A stretch of 64,000 bases of DNA from Akkermansiaceae bacterium (GTDB lineage: Bacteria; Verrucomicrobiota; Verrucomicrobiia; Verrucomicrobiales; Akkermansiaceae), in NCBI GenBank assembly GCA_017798145.1, contig CP059069.1:248001-312000 (forward strand), given 5' to 3'. Below, piece after piece: positions 25,393-33,954 of this stretch. The position numbers and the translations under genes were made by a program. Each line of letters starts with the position of its first letter. Position 1 is the first letter of the stretch. The notes below the pieces were generated by a model. It was not told where the DNA came from. It was given only the letters and a program-made list of their open reading frames with translations, and searched no databases.

Positions 25393-26793
25393 ATGGGATA
25401 CGAGAATCTTTTACCGACGAGCATCACGGCGGGGGCGGCGTGCCTGCTTCTGGTTTCCTGCCCATCGCTGCCTGATCCGAAGGCGGGGGCGATGGATGCG
25501 GGGCTGGGCATACCCGCCGGTTACAATGGCGGCAGGGCGCCGGTGCCGGAGCTGGTGGAAAGCATGGGCAGCCTTTTCGGGGATGCGAACCTGCGTCGGC
25601 AGATCGCACGGGCGGAAAAGCACAATCCCGACCTGGATGCGGCGGCGGCGAGGCTTGAGGAAGCCGGCTTCCATACCCGGAGCGCTCGCTCCGGCCTTTT
25701 TCCATCCCTTGCCGGAAACGCGGGATCGAGCCGCTCGCAGACGAATGCAGCGGGCGCGGGCTTCAACTTCGGATCGGTGATCACCGAGCGCAACAGCGCC
25801 TCGCTCGACGCGCAGTGGGAGGTGGATGTCTGGGGGCGGATCCGGGCGGGGGTGGCTGCGGCGGATGCGAGCCGCGATGCGGTGGCGGCGGATTACGAGG
25901 CGGCGCGGCAATCCATCGCGGCGCAAACCGCTCAGGCGTGGTTCGAGCTGGTGGCGGCGACCAAGCTCCGCGATCTGGCGGGGGAGCGGATGGATTCCTT
26001 CCAAAGCACCTACGACCTTGTGGACAGGAGGTTCGCGCTTGGCACGGCGGGACTGGGCGAGCTGAGCCTTGCGAAAACGGACATAGAGAACGCGAGGGCT
26101 GAGATCAACGGGCGGCAGGACAGCCGCGACCGTGCGGCACGCAGGCTTGCCACGCTCAGCGGCAGCTACCCGGATGCGGGCGGTCGTGCGGCGGACTGGC
26201 CTTCGATGAAGCGGGCGGTTGCTGCGGGGATCCCTTCCACCTTGCTGGAGTCGCGGCCTGATATTTTTTCCGCCTACATGCGCATCCTTGCGGCGGACGC
26301 GAGCGTGAAGGTGGCGCACAGGGATCTTTTCCCGCGCTTCAGCCTCACCTCCGGCGGCGGCCAGCAATCCTCCGCGCTGCGCGATCTTGCGGACACCGAT
26401 TTCACCGTCTGGGGGATAGCCGCGAACCTGAGTGCGCCTATCGTCGATGGCGGGAGCAGGCGGGCGGAACTGGGTGCCGCCAATGCGAGGGCGAAGCAGG
26501 CGCTCGCCGCCTACCGCTCGACCGTGCTCAATGCCTTCCGCGAGGTGGAGGACGCGCTGGGCTCCGAGCTTTATCTTGCAAAACAGGAGGAGGCGACCGC
26601 CGCCGCGCTCAAGGCGGCATCCACCGCGGAGGAACAAGCCCTGCGCAACTACGAATCCGGCCTGGTGGAAATCCTCACGGTTCTGGATGCGAAGCGCCGC
26701 CGTTTTTCTGCGGAGGAAAGCCTGATCCAGCTCCGCAACCTGCGTTTCCAGAACCGCGTCGCCCTCGCCCTCGCCCTTGGAAAGGCATACTGA
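25393..26793 (+). CDS. Outer-membrane efflux lipoprotein, NodT/TolC type
   Basis: 466 residues from ATG 25393. The N-terminus ends in the lipobox LLLVSC, so it is likely a lipoprotein anchored in the outer membrane. Two internal repeats with long coiled-coil helices (LDAAAARLEEAGFHTRSA..., and later KEAL-like LGAANARAKQALAAYRS) are typical of the trimeric TolC channel. It contains the family phrase IPSTLLESRPDIFSAYMRILAADASVKVA. It forms the exit duct of a tripartite pump with the adaptor encoded 6 bases downstream. The inner-membrane transporter is missing at this locus. Confidence 0.9.
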   Translation: MGYENLLPTSITAGAACLLLVSCPSLPDPKAGAMDAGLGIPAGYNGGRAPVPELVESMGSLFGDANLRRQIARAEKHNPDLDAAAARLEEAGFHTRSARSGLFPSLAGNAGSSRSQTNAAGAGFNFGSVITERNSASLDAQWEVDVWGRIRAGVAAADASRDAVAADYEAARQSIAAQTAQAWFELVAATKLRDLAGERMDSFQSTYDLVDRRFALGTAGLGELSLAKTDIENARAEINGRQDSRDRAARRLATLSGSYPDAGGRAADWPSMKRAVAAGIPSTLLESRPDIFSAYMRILAADASVKVAHRDLFPRFSLTSGGGQQSSALRDLADTDFTVWGIAANLSAPIVDGGSRRAELGAANARAKQALAAYRSTVLNAFREVEDALGSELYLAKQEEATAAALKAASTAEEQALRNYESGLVEILTVLDAKRRRFSAEESLIQLRNLRFQNRVALALALGKAY

Positions 26794-26799
26794 AACGCC

Positions 26800-27930
26800 A
26801 TGAAGACCGCCCTCAAGATCATCATCCCCATCGCCATCCTCGTGCTTGCGGTGGGCGGTTACAAATTCCTCGGCAGCCTCAAGCCGAAGCCGCAGAACCG
26901 ACAGCCTCCGCCGGTCGTTCCGGTGGTGGATCTCGCCTCGGTCTCGCCGCAAGACCACGCGCCGCCGGTGCTCAGCTATGGAACGGTGACGAGCCATTTC
27001 GAGACCGCACTCACGCCGCAGGTCAGTGGGAAAATCACGGAGGTCTCGCGGCAATTCCGGGTTGGCGAGAAGGTCGCTGCAGGGGAAGTGCTGGTGAGGA
27101 TCGATCCCACCGATTACGACGCGGCCTTGGCGCAACGCGAGTCGGAGCTGACGCTTGCCGAGAGGGCGCTCGCGGAGGAGGAGATCCGCGCGGAGCAGGC
27201 GGCGGGTGATTGGGAGGCATCCGGGCGGGATCTTTCCAAGGCTTCGGATTTTGTTTTGAGGAAACCGCAGCTGGCGGCGGCGAGGGCGAGCATCGCATCG
27301 GCGGAGGCGGCGATCAAGAAGGCGCGCGCGGATCGGTCAAGGACGGAAGTTCGTTCTCCGTTCGCTGCGGTGGTGACGGCACGTGAGGCATCGCCGGGGA
27401 ATCAGGCATCGCCGCAGGTCTCGCTAGGGACATTGGTTGCGACGGAAAAAGTGGAGATCCGCCTGCCTTTGACAGCGAGCCAGATGGCGCGGGTGAGCTT
27501 GCCGACGGAGGTGGAGCTGAGCAGCCCGCTGCAGCCCGGGGTGGTATGGCAGGCCAAGTTGGTGAGGATGGAGCCGACCGTTGATGCCCGCAATCAGGTG
27601 ATGTATGCGGTGGCGGAGGTTGCGGATCCGTATGGTGATGGGAAGACGGCGCTGCCGGTGGGGATTTTTGCGAACGCCTCGGTCAAGGCCGCGGCGATCC
27701 CGGAGTCCTACCGCATCCCGGAGGCGGCGTTCGTGGAGGACAGGTATTTTTGGGCGATGGACGGGGAGGGGGAGTTGATGCGTGTGGAGGCGGAGCGGGT
27801 GCATTCGCATGGCGGCGAGACCTATGTCAGACCCCTGGAGGGCGGACGCGGCGGGCTGAAGGTGGTCATCCGGCCCCTGAGCAATTTCCGCAAGGGCATG
27901 AAGGTGAAAGCGGGCGACCTTTCCGAATGA
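26800..27930 (+). CDS. RND efflux pump periplasmic adaptor (membrane fusion protein)
   Basis: 376 residues with an N-terminal hydrophobic anchor (about 5-24). The order is that of HlyD/AcrA adaptors: lipoyl-like half domain ALTPQVSGKITEVSRQFRVGEKVAAGEVLVRIDP, alpha-helical hairpin about 108-180, second lipoyl half (TEVRSPFAAVVTAREASPGNQ), then beta-barrel and membrane-proximal domains. It should bridge the outer-membrane channel and an RND pump. The stop at 27928-27930 overlaps an ATG that opens only a 13-codon frame, MSEPFQGLRGTCR, resembling the beginning of an RND pump; the pump itself is absent. Confidence 0.9.
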   Translation: MKTALKIIIPIAILVLAVGGYKFLGSLKPKPQNRQPPPVVPVVDLASVSPQDHAPPVLSYGTVTSHFETALTPQVSGKITEVSRQFRVGEKVAAGEVLVRIDPTDYDAALAQRESELTLAERALAEEEIRAEQAAGDWEASGRDLSKASDFVLRKPQLAAARASIASAEAAIKKARADRSRTEVRSPFAAVVTAREASPGNQASPQVSLGTLVATEKVEIRLPLTASQMARVSLPTEVELSSPLQPGVVWQAKLVRMEPTVDARNQVMYAVAEVADPYGDGKTALPVGIFANASVKAAAIPESYRIPEAAFVEDRYFWAMDGEGELMRVEAERVHSHGGETYVRPLEGGRGGLKVVIRPLSNFRKGMKVKAGDLSE

Positions 27931-27968
27931 GCGAGCCTTTCCAAGGACTCAGAGGAACCTGCCGATGA
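27927..27968 (+). pseudogene. Possible 5' stub of a lost RND pump gene
   Basis: ATGA-overlapping frame of 13 codons (MSEPFQGLRGTCR) directly after the adaptor. RND pumps in this position often begin with a short polar head and a Gly-Leu-Arg-Gly-type motif before the first helix. The last part overlaps the 3' end of mtnP on the other strand, so a deletion joint near 27950 would explain it. Evidence is thin because the stub is so short. Confidence 0.3.
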
Positions 27969-28839
27969 TGGGCTTGAGCTTCTGGGTGGTCTTTGACGGC
28001 CAGTTTGCGACCGGCGTCAGGATGGCGTTGTCCAGCGAGCGGTGCTCCGGCCAAGCGGTTTCGTGCGGCAGGCTGGGGATGAGGGCTTTGATGATGTCCT
28101 TGGCCAGCGTGGAGTTCGCATGCAGGTTCGCGATGACCGAGGCGACATCGACCGCCGCCTCGTCCTCCTTCCAGCAATCGTAGTCGGTGACCATGCAGAG
28201 CGTGGCGAGGGCGATCTCCGCCTCGCGGCAAAGCCGGGCTTCCGGGGCGTTGGTCATGCCGATGAGATCGAAGCCCATGGCCCGGTGCATGTTGGATTCC
28301 GCGCGGGTGGAGAAGGCCGGGCCGTTCATGGATACGTAAGTGCCGCCGTCGTGATGGCGGGTTGTGTGCTGCGCCGCGGCATCTAACAGGATCCTCCGCA
28401 TTTCCGAGCTGTAGGGATCTGCGAAGCCGACATGGGCGGCGATGCCGTTTCCGAAAAAGGTGTGCTCGTGGCCGCGCCCCGTCCTGTCAACGAGCTGATC
28501 CGGGACGACGACATCGCGGGGCGCGAGCTCCTGCCGCAGCGAGCCGACGGCGGTGACGGAAACGGCCCAGCGGGCGCCGAGCGAGCGCAGTGCCCAGATG
28601 TTTGCGCGGTGGTTGATTTCGTGAGCCAGCAGGCGGTGCCCCCTGCCGTGGCGAGGGAGGAAGAGGACGCTGCGTCCGGCCAGGTTACCCTCGATGATGT
28701 CGTCGGAAACCTCGCCGAAGGGGGTGATGGGGTTGTGGCGTTGGATGACTTCGAGCGTGTCGATCTCGTAGAGGCCGGAGCCGCCGATGATGGCTAGGGA
28801 TGGGTTCACGTGAGTTGGGGGCTTGAGTTTCAAAGGCAT
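27949..28839 (-). CDS. mtnP: S-methyl-5'-thioadenosine phosphorylase
   Basis: 296 residues from ATG 28839 (MPLKLKPPTHV); an upstream ATG at 28866 overlaps the divergent DUF2293 gene. The enzyme splits methylthioadenosine with phosphate into adenine and methylthioribose 1-phosphate, starting methionine salvage. Family blocks are AIIGGSGLYEI, LPRHGRGHRLLAHEINHRANIWALRSLG, TAVGSLRQELAPRDVVVPDQLVDRT, GGTYVSMNGPAFSTRAESNMHRAMGFDLIGMTNAPEARLCREAEI and MVTDYDCWKED. Other Mtn genes are not in the window. Confidence 0.93.
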   Translation of the reverse strand: MPLKLKPPTHVNPSLAIIGGSGLYEIDTLEVIQRHNPITPFGEVSDDIIEGNLAGRSVLFLPRHGRGHRLLAHEINHRANIWALRSLGARWAVSVTAVGSLRQELAPRDVVVPDQLVDRTGRGHEHTFFGNGIAAHVGFADPYSSEMRRILLDAAAQHTTRHHDGGTYVSMNGPAFSTRAESNMHRAMGFDLIGMTNAPEARLCREAEIALATLCMVTDYDCWKEDEAAVDVASVIANLHANSTLAKDIIKALIPSLPHETAWPEHRSLDNAILTPVANWPSKTTQKLKPIIGRFL

Positions 28840-28859
28840 CCTGTTTCTTAATTCCCAAT

Positions 28860-29246
28860 ATGGCAAACGTGGAGACGATGGATGTGAAACGGGCCGAGGA
28901 TTTCGCCGGGGCGGTGTGGGATTTCCTTTCCTTCCATGCCGACTGCGCGGATCTGGAGGCGAAAATGGCTGGGCTGATCGCGTCGCACGCGGTTCCGGTT
29001 GGAAGCGGGACGGTGGCGCGGACCAAGCGCATCCCGATCGAGAAACGGGCGGAGGCGGCGACGATCGCCTGGCTGCGCCATCAGACGACGGCCTACGATT
29101 TCATGAATATCCGGGGAGACAGGCGCGAGGTGAGGCAGATGCTCGCAAAGGAATCGAGGAGGCGGCTGGAAGGGTATCGGAGCGGTGTGAAGCTGGGGAG
29201 GGGCTGCCCGATTTGGCAGGCGGTGACACACGGCGGGACGCAGTAG
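28860..29246 (+). CDS. DUF2293 domain protein
   Basis: 128 residues. The block VPVGSGTVARTKRIPIEKRAEAATIAWLRHQTTAYD followed by REVRQMLAKESRRRL is the DUF2293 signature, a family of unknown function that is often basic and small. There is no signal peptide. It is divergent from mtnP and ends right at the stop of the opposing VF530 gene (stops abut at 29246/29247). Confidence 0.85.
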   Translation: MANVETMDVKRAEDFAGAVWDFLSFHADCADLEAKMAGLIASHAVPVGSGTVARTKRIPIEKRAEAATIAWLRHQTTAYDFMNIRGDRREVRQMLAKESRRRLEGYRSGVKLGRGCPIWQAVTHGGTQ

Positions 29247-29480
29247 CTACATTTCGCGCTGCTGGCGTTCCAGGGTTTCGATGAAAAGCGCCTCCACCTT
29301 GCCGCGCGCCCATGGGGTTTTACGGAGGAATTTCAGGGTTGATTTCACCGAGGGGTCATTGGCGAAGCAGCGGATGCGGATGCGGTCAGCGAGATCGTCC
29401 CAGCCGTATTCCTCGGCGAGGCGGGTGACGATGATCTCCAGGGTGTAGCCGTGGAGCGGGTCGTTGGGATGGGGATTCAT
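29247..29480 (-). CDS. VF530 family (DUF2132) small protein
   Basis: 77 residues. The sequence [28 protein letters not shown], then [29 protein letters not shown], matches the VF530 family, compact helical proteins with a DNA-binding-like fold and unknown role. Its ATG overlaps the stop of arsS by 4 bases, so the two are translated from one transcript. Confidence 0.9.
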   Translation of the reverse strand: MNPHPNDPLHGYTLEIIVTRLAEEYGWDDLADRIRIRCFANDPSVKSTLKFLRKTPWARGKVEALFIETLERQQREM

Positions 29481-30436
29481 GCGCTTGCGGTTTCGAGCGC
29501 CCCGCCGCAGGAGCTTCCCGCCCCGGCAGTGCAGCCGAAGCAGTGGTTGGCGGTGAGGATGGGGAGATCCTGCATGGAGTCCGGGGTCACATCCCAGAGG
29601 AAAAGTCTTTTGCCGCCGGATTGCTGCTGCATGAACAGCATCTGGTTGAAATCGCAGTCAAAGACCTCGCCCTTCCAGCCGATGTTGATGGTGCTGCGGC
29701 ACATCAGCCCGCCGACGGTGGCGGGGTTGAAGGAGTCTGTCAGGAGTGCCATGTATTCATCCCATTTCCCCTGTTTGCGCAGATCCGCGGCGAAGCGTGC
29801 GATGGGCAGGTTGGTGATGGTGAAAAGTCGGGTGAAGACGATGCCGAAGTGTTTCTCAAGCTCCTCCCTGTAGTCCGCCTCAAGCTCCGCCTGATCGGGT
29901 GGCAGCTTGGCGCCGATGGGATTGTAAACAAGGGTCAGCGGGAGGGTGGTTCCGTAGCCGACGGCATTGAGTTTTCTCAGGGCGGAAATGCTTTTGCCGA
30001 ACACCCCGTCGCCGCGCTGGGCGTTGACGTTTTCCGCCGAGTAGCAGGGCAGGGAGGCGACGACCTCGACGCGATGCCGTGCGAGGAACTCCGGCAGGTA
30101 GGCATAGCGCTTCGTCTCGATGATGGTCAGGTTGTTGCGATCGATCACATGCGCCCCGACCGAGCGTGCGGTCTCCACGAAATGGTCGAAGTGTTCCGAG
30201 ATCTCCGGAGCACCGCCGGTGATGTCCACGGTGGCGGGCTTGTGCTCGATGATCCACTCGACGACCTTCCGCGCCGTCTCGGCATCCATCATTTCCGTGC
30301 GATCCGGCCCGGCATCGACGTGGCAGTGGGCGCAGGCTTGGTTGCACTTGCGGCCGACGTTGATCTGGAGGGTCTCGAAACGGCCGCGGCCGAGGGGTGT
30401 GCCGTACCTTTGGAGCTGCGCTTGGAAGTCGTTCAC
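29477..30436 (-). CDS. arsS: Arsenosugar biosynthesis radical SAM protein ArsS (radical SAM/Cys-rich)
   Basis: 319 residues from the GTG at 30436; the frame upstream overlaps the preceding gene and is not convincing. The radical SAM cluster motif is CNQACAHC in [26 protein letters not shown]. The C-terminal Cys-rich region has [26 protein letters not shown] and [18 protein letters not shown], typical of this family. ArsS is thought to attach adenosyl-derived sugar to dimethylarsenic in arsenosugar synthesis. The methyltransferase arsM usually found nearby is not in the window. It overlaps VF530 and follows the DUF1080 gene by 16 bases. Confidence 0.9.
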   Translation of the reverse strand: MNDFQAQLQRYGTPLGRGRFETLQINVGRKCNQACAHCHVDAGPDRTEMMDAETARKVVEWIIEHKPATVDITGGAPEISEHFDHFVETARSVGAHVIDRNNLTIIETKRYAYLPEFLARHRVEVVASLPCYSAENVNAQRGDGVFGKSISALRKLNAVGYGTTLPLTLVYNPIGAKLPPDQAELEADYREELEKHFGIVFTRLFTITNLPIARFAADLRKQGKWDEYMALLTDSFNPATVGGLMCRSTINIGWKGEVFDCDFNQMLFMQQQSGGKRLFLWDVTPDSMQDLPILTANHCFGCTAGAGSSCGGALETASA

Positions 30437-30452
30437 GGAGGTGGCGCTCAGC

Positions 30453-31166
30453 TTAGGGCAATTCCCGGATGCGGAGATTGCGGAACTTGATGGGCGAGCC
30501 TTCGGACTCGAGGCAGAGGTAGCCGCTGTTGGGCTGGCAGTCCTTGCCTCCGGAAAGCTCCACGCCATTCACCCAGAGACGGATCTCACCGTTGATGGCG
30601 CGGATGTAGTAGTGATTCCACTCGCCGTGCGGCTTGGTGTTTTCCGCGGAGGGGAAGCTGCGGACCCCATCGGGCGAGAGCGGGGGGAAAGGGGTCATCC
30701 TGGCTTTCCTGACCGGAAAAACATCGCCATGGCAGGTGAACCAATTCCCGGGCTTGCCGGAGGACTTTTCGTAGGAAGCCTTGAAACCGGGATCGAGCAC
30801 CTGCACCTCTATGCCCTCGTCGGGCAGGCCTGGCTTGATGAGGGCCTCAAGCGATGACTTGCTGGTCCACACGAAGACCCCGGAATTGCCGGATTCCTTT
30901 TCGTGCATCCACTCGAGGACGAGCTCGAAGTTTTTGTATTCCTTCACGGAGCGCATCACGCCGATGGGTTGGCCGGTGCAGGAGATGAGCCTTGCGGCAT
31001 CGTCGAAGCTCCATGTTTCCGGGCTGCAGTTCACGTTTTCGAAATCCGCCTCCAGCATGGGCTTCCAGCCGTCCTCGAGGCCGGTGATGGAGGCTGCGGG
31101 GACGGCCTCCGCTGCGGCGATGCATGCGGTTAGGAAAAGGGCGAAGGCACTTCGTTTTGCGGTCAT
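30453..31166 (-). CDS. Secreted DUF1080 (3-keto-disaccharide hydrolase family) protein
   Basis: 237 residues from ATG 31166, giving a signal peptide (MTAKRSAFALFLTACIAAAEA). The rest is one concanavalin-like beta-sandwich: NFELVLEWMHEKESGNSGVFVWTS, EVQVLDPGF, GEWNHYYIRAINGEIRLWVNGVEL and YLCLESEGSPIKFRNLRIREL. The family is very abundant in PVC bacteria and includes 3-keto-glycoside hydrolases. It is the first gene of a short leftward group with arsS and VF530, without an obvious metabolic link. Confidence 0.88.
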   Translation of the reverse strand: MTAKRSAFALFLTACIAAAEAVPAASITGLEDGWKPMLEADFENVNCSPETWSFDDAARLISCTGQPIGVMRSVKEYKNFELVLEWMHEKESGNSGVFVWTSKSSLEALIKPGLPDEGIEVQVLDPGFKASYEKSSGKPGNWFTCHGDVFPVRKARMTPFPPLSPDGVRSFPSAENTKPHGEWNHYYIRAINGEIRLWVNGVELSGGKDCQPNSGYLCLESEGSPIKFRNLRIRELP

Positions 31167-31269
31167 GGCATGGAGCATAGGAGCGAAAGGAAATGGGGCA
31201 ATTCCATTTATCCCGCCGCCAACCAGGGTTTTACCTCAGGCACCCTGGCACCAGGCCGCATCCTGATCC

Positions 31270-31725
31270 GTGCTTGATGTTTCCGTGCTCCCGCGCTCCA
31301 TTCCGTGTGTGAGCGGAATCAGGGAGAAACAGGAACAATTGCTGGAGGATCTGGGTATCTTCCAGGACTGGACGGAGCGCTATGAATACGTGATCGGCCT
31401 CGGGAAAAAGCTGGAGCCGCTGCCGGAGGGTGCCCGCAATGCGGATCATCTCATCAAGGGCTGCCAATCGCAGGTCTGGCTGGATGCTGAGGAAAAGGAC
31501 GGCCTCATGAATTTCCGCGCCGACTCGGATTCCCTCATCACCAAGGGCATGATCGCGCTGTTCATCCATGTCCTCAACGGCGAGACCCCGGATGCCATCC
31601 TCACCGCTGACATGGATTTCATCGAGAAAACCGGGCTCAAGGAGCATCTTGCGCCCACCCGCGCGAACGCCCTCAACCTGATGGCCACCCAGATGAAACA
31701 GCGGGCGCTCGCTTTTGCGAAATGA
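31270..31725 (+). CDS. sufE: SufE family sulfur-acceptor protein
   Basis: 151 residues from the GTG at 31270; an in-frame GTG at 31309 (VSGIREKQEQ) would give 138 residues, closer to the usual size. SufE takes persulfide sulfur from a cysteine desulfurase and activates it for iron-sulfur cluster assembly. The acceptor cysteine is in ADHLIKGCQSQVWLDAE. Other family blocks are DWTERYEYVIGLGKKLEPLP and FIHVLNGETPDAIL. A stand-alone cysteine desulfurase gene lies 4 kb downstream. Confidence 0.9.
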   Translation: MLDVSVLPRSIPCVSGIREKQEQLLEDLGIFQDWTERYEYVIGLGKKLEPLPEGARNADHLIKGCQSQVWLDAEEKDGLMNFRADSDSLITKGMIALFIHVLNGETPDAILTADMDFIEKTGLKEHLAPTRANALNLMATQMKQRALAFAK

Positions 31726-31771
31726 CGCATTGCCGTTGACGAGCGGGGCCGGGGAGAAGAACACTGCGGGA

Positions 31772-32824
31772 ATGTTCATCGATCACATCAGGATTCTTGC
31801 GAAAGCGGGCGACGGCGGCGACGGAGCCGTCTCATGGCGCCGTGAAAAATTCGTCCCCCGCGGCGGGCCGGATGGCGGGGATGGCGGGAATGGCGGCAAG
31901 GTCATCCTCGTGGTTGACAACTCCACCGACACCCTGCGGCAATACCATTACGACCCGAAGCTGATCGCCGAGGACGGCAAGCCCGGCGGAAAGCACAAGA
32001 AGACCGGCAAGAGCGGCAGGGACAAGATCGGCAAGGTGCCGCCGGGGACCGTCGTCTATCGCACCGATGCGGCAACGGTGAACGAGGCGGTCGAGTTCGA
32101 GCGCAGCGAGGACGGCATCGATCTCGATCCCATCGCGGATCTCGTGGAGGAGGGGCAGCGCATCGTTCTTTGTGAGAATGGCGTGGGAGGCGAAGGCAAT
32201 TTCAAGTTCCGCACCGCCACGAACCAGACCCCCACCGAGCACACCCTCGGCACGCCGGGGCAGCAGGGGGTCTATTACCTGGAGCTGCGCCGCATCGCCG
32301 ATGCCGGTCTTGTCGGATTTCCCAATGCCGGCAAATCCACCCTGCTCGGAGCCATCTCCCACGCCAAGCCGAAGGTCGGCTCCTATCCGTTCACGACCCT
32401 CCAGCCTATGATCGGCGTTGTGGAGTTCGGCGGCTTCCGCCGCTGCACCGTCGCGGATATCCCGGGGCTCATCGAGGGTGCGCATGAGAACCGCGGCCTA
32501 GGCCATGAGTTCCTGCGCCACATCACCCGCTGCCGGGTTTTGCTCTTCGTGCTCGATATGGCCGGCAGCGAGGGGCGCGATCCCATCGGCGATCTGGAAA
32601 TCCTGCGCAAGGAAATCAAGGAATACGACGAGGATCTTGCGAAATTCCCTTGGAAGGTGATCGCCAACAAAATGGATCTTGAGGGTGCGGGGGAAAACCT
32701 CGCCGCGTTCAAGCAGCGTTTTCCGAAGGTGGATGTAATCGCGATTTCCGCCGAGAAGGGCGAGGGGCTGGACAATTTGAAAATGATGTTGGATTCCGAA
32801 GTCTCGCACCGCGCCAAGAAATGA
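31772..32824 (+). CDS. obgE: Obg-type GTPase (ribosome assembly)
   Basis: 350 residues from ATG 31772 (MFIDHIRILAKAGDGGDGAVSWRRE). Residues 1-158 form the glycine-rich OBG fold (GGPDGGDGGNGG, KTGKSGRDKIGKVPPGT). The G domain follows with G1 GFPNAGKSTLLG, G3 DIPGLIEGAHENRGLGHEFLRHI, G4 NKMD and a G5-like SAEKGEG. Obg binds the large ribosomal subunit and senses GTP and ppGpp. The protein stops right after the G domain, lacking the variable C-terminal extension. It overlaps the next gene by ATGA. Confidence 0.95.
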   Translation: MFIDHIRILAKAGDGGDGAVSWRREKFVPRGGPDGGDGGNGGKVILVVDNSTDTLRQYHYDPKLIAEDGKPGGKHKKTGKSGRDKIGKVPPGTVVYRTDAATVNEAVEFERSEDGIDLDPIADLVEEGQRIVLCENGVGGEGNFKFRTATNQTPTEHTLGTPGQQGVYYLELRRIADAGLVGFPNAGKSTLLGAISHAKPKVGSYPFTTLQPMIGVVEFGGFRRCTVADIPGLIEGAHENRGLGHEFLRHITRCRVLLFVLDMAGSEGRDPIGDLEILRKEIKEYDEDLAKFPWKVIANKMDLEGAGENLAAFKQRFPKVDVIAISAEKGEGLDNLKMMLDSEVSHRAKK

Positions 32825-33213
32825 ATGTGAATCCGGTCTTCGTCTATGGCACCCTGAAAAAGGGCGGTTCCAACCACTTCCGGATGGGGCGCACCAGCTT
32901 CGTGGGTGCGGGCAGAATTTTTGGGAAAATGTATCGCATCGATTGGTATCCGGCGCTGGTTTGCGGTGGGGACTCATTGGTGAGGGGGGAGCTCTATCTC
33001 GTCAGCGATGCGGATCTTGCGGCGCTGGATCGCTTTGAGGGCATCACCCCGGAGACCGATGAACCGCGCGAATACCGCCGTGTGAAAACCATGGTGACCC
33101 TTGACTCCGGGGAGACAGGCGAGGCATGGGTCTGGGAGTGGGCAGGCGGGATCGGTGCCGCCATACCCTTGGACGGCGAGGATTGGCTGGCCTACGAGCC
33201 GAACCCCAGCTGA
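32821..33213 (+). CDS. Gamma-glutamylcyclotransferase-like (AIG2/GGCT fold) protein
   Basis: 130 residues. The start VFVYGTLKKGGSNHF is the substrate-binding YGTL motif of the family, and LAALDRFEG carries the expected Glu region. Family enzymes cyclise gamma-glutamyl groups or gamma-glutamylamines to 5-oxoproline, but many bacterial members are uncharacterised. It overlaps obgE by 4 bases and is followed 7 bases later by aat. Confidence 0.86.
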   Translation: MNVNPVFVYGTLKKGGSNHFRMGRTSFVGAGRIFGKMYRIDWYPALVCGGDSLVRGELYLVSDADLAALDRFEGITPETDEPREYRRVKTMVTLDSGETGEAWVWEWAGGIGAAIPLDGEDWLAYEPNPS

Positions 33214-33220
33214 GATCCAC

Positions 33221-33781
33221 GTGGAGCCGGAAATCATCCCACCGGAGATCCTGCTCGATGCCTACGCACAGGGCGTTTTTCCCATGGCGGAGGGGGGCGA
33301 GATCGTATGGTTCTCGCCCATGCTGCGCGGGATCATCCCGCTCGACGAGAGGTTCCACATTCCCCACGGATTGCGGAAAAAGCTCAGGAAGTCGCCGTTT
33401 GAGATCCGATACGACACCGCGTTCCGGGAAGTCATGCTCGGCTGCGCGGCGCGCGACAGCACCTGGATCGACAACGTGATCCTAGAAAGCTACTGCCGCC
33501 TGCACGAACTCGGTCACGCGCATTCCGTGGAGTGCTGGGATGCGGATGGCCTGCAGGGTGGGCTCTACGGTGTCGCAATGGGCAAGGCTTTCTTTGGCGA
33601 GAGCATGTTCACAAGGAAGACGGATGCTTCGAAAATCGCCCTTGTGGCCTTGGTCGGAAGGCTGCGGGAGCTGGGCTTCGGGCTGCTGGATACCCAGTGG
33701 ATGACGGATCACCTGCGTGCCTTCGGGGGCTGTGAGATAAGTCGCCATGAATATTTAAGCTTACTTGATGAGCTGACTTGA
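33221..33781 (+). CDS. aat: Leucyl/phenylalanyl-tRNA--protein transferase
   Basis: 186 residues from the GTG at 33221; the open frame further left runs over the GGCT-like gene. The enzyme adds Leu or Phe from tRNA to proteins with basic N-termini, marking them for ClpAP degradation. Family blocks are LLDAYAQGVFPMAE, IVWFSPMLRGIIPLDERFHIP, TWIDNVILESYCRLHELGHAHSVECWD, GGLYGVAMGKAFFGESMFTRKTDASKIALVAL and LLDTQWMTDHLRAFGG. It closes the obgE-GGCT-aat run. Confidence 0.94.
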   Translation: MEPEIIPPEILLDAYAQGVFPMAEGGEIVWFSPMLRGIIPLDERFHIPHGLRKKLRKSPFEIRYDTAFREVMLGCAARDSTWIDNVILESYCRLHELGHAHSVECWDADGLQGGLYGVAMGKAFFGESMFTRKTDASKIALVALVGRLRELGFGLLDTQWMTDHLRAFGGCEISRHEYLSLLDELT

Positions 33782-33796
33782 TTGATATTACTATAG

Positions 33797-33825
33797 TTGA
33801 AATCATATTGTTTAGTTGGTTTAAT
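33797..33825 (+). promoter_or_regulatory. Putative promoter of the first PEP-CTERM gene
   Basis: In an AT-rich pocket (33782-33870), TTGAAA and TTTAAT are separated by 17 bases. Other spacings are possible, so this is a weak call. Confidence 0.3.
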
Positions 33826-33921
33826 TTTAATTAAACTTAACTTAAAAAGTATATTTTTTGCTTGTTGTGTATCTAGGTGTCTGGTCATTTAGGTGCGTCT
33901 GGCCGTAACTCGGTTAAGACA

Positions 33922-33950
33922 CCCCCCACCCCCCACCCCCCACCCCCCCA
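33922..33950 (+). repeat. C-rich tandem tract (ACCCCCC x4) before a start codon
   Basis: Four copies of A followed by six C, the last with seven C, end five bases before the ATG at 33955. The other strand has four runs of six or more G, enough for a G-quadruplex. The tract occupies the place where a Shine-Dalgarno sequence would be. Confidence 0.9.
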
Positions 33951-33954
33951 CAAC

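Noticed and set aside
26040-26060. TGGCACGGCGGGAC, resembling a sigma-54 -24 element
   Set aside because: There is no GC at the correct -12 position, and it lies inside a coding region.
25411-27135. 574-codon open frame on the minus strand
   Set aside because: Antisense to the efflux genes, Arg-rich and without domain signals; the plus-strand genes have clear families.
31245-31262. TGGCACCAGGCCGCA before sufE as a sigma-54 site
   Set aside because: The -12 part is CCGCA instead of TTGCA; too poor a match compared with the glnII site.
33782-33954. AT-rich pocket as a genomic-island border
   Set aside because: It is only about 90 bases long, is followed by a normal gene, and no integrase or direct repeat is near; a promoter is a simpler explanation.
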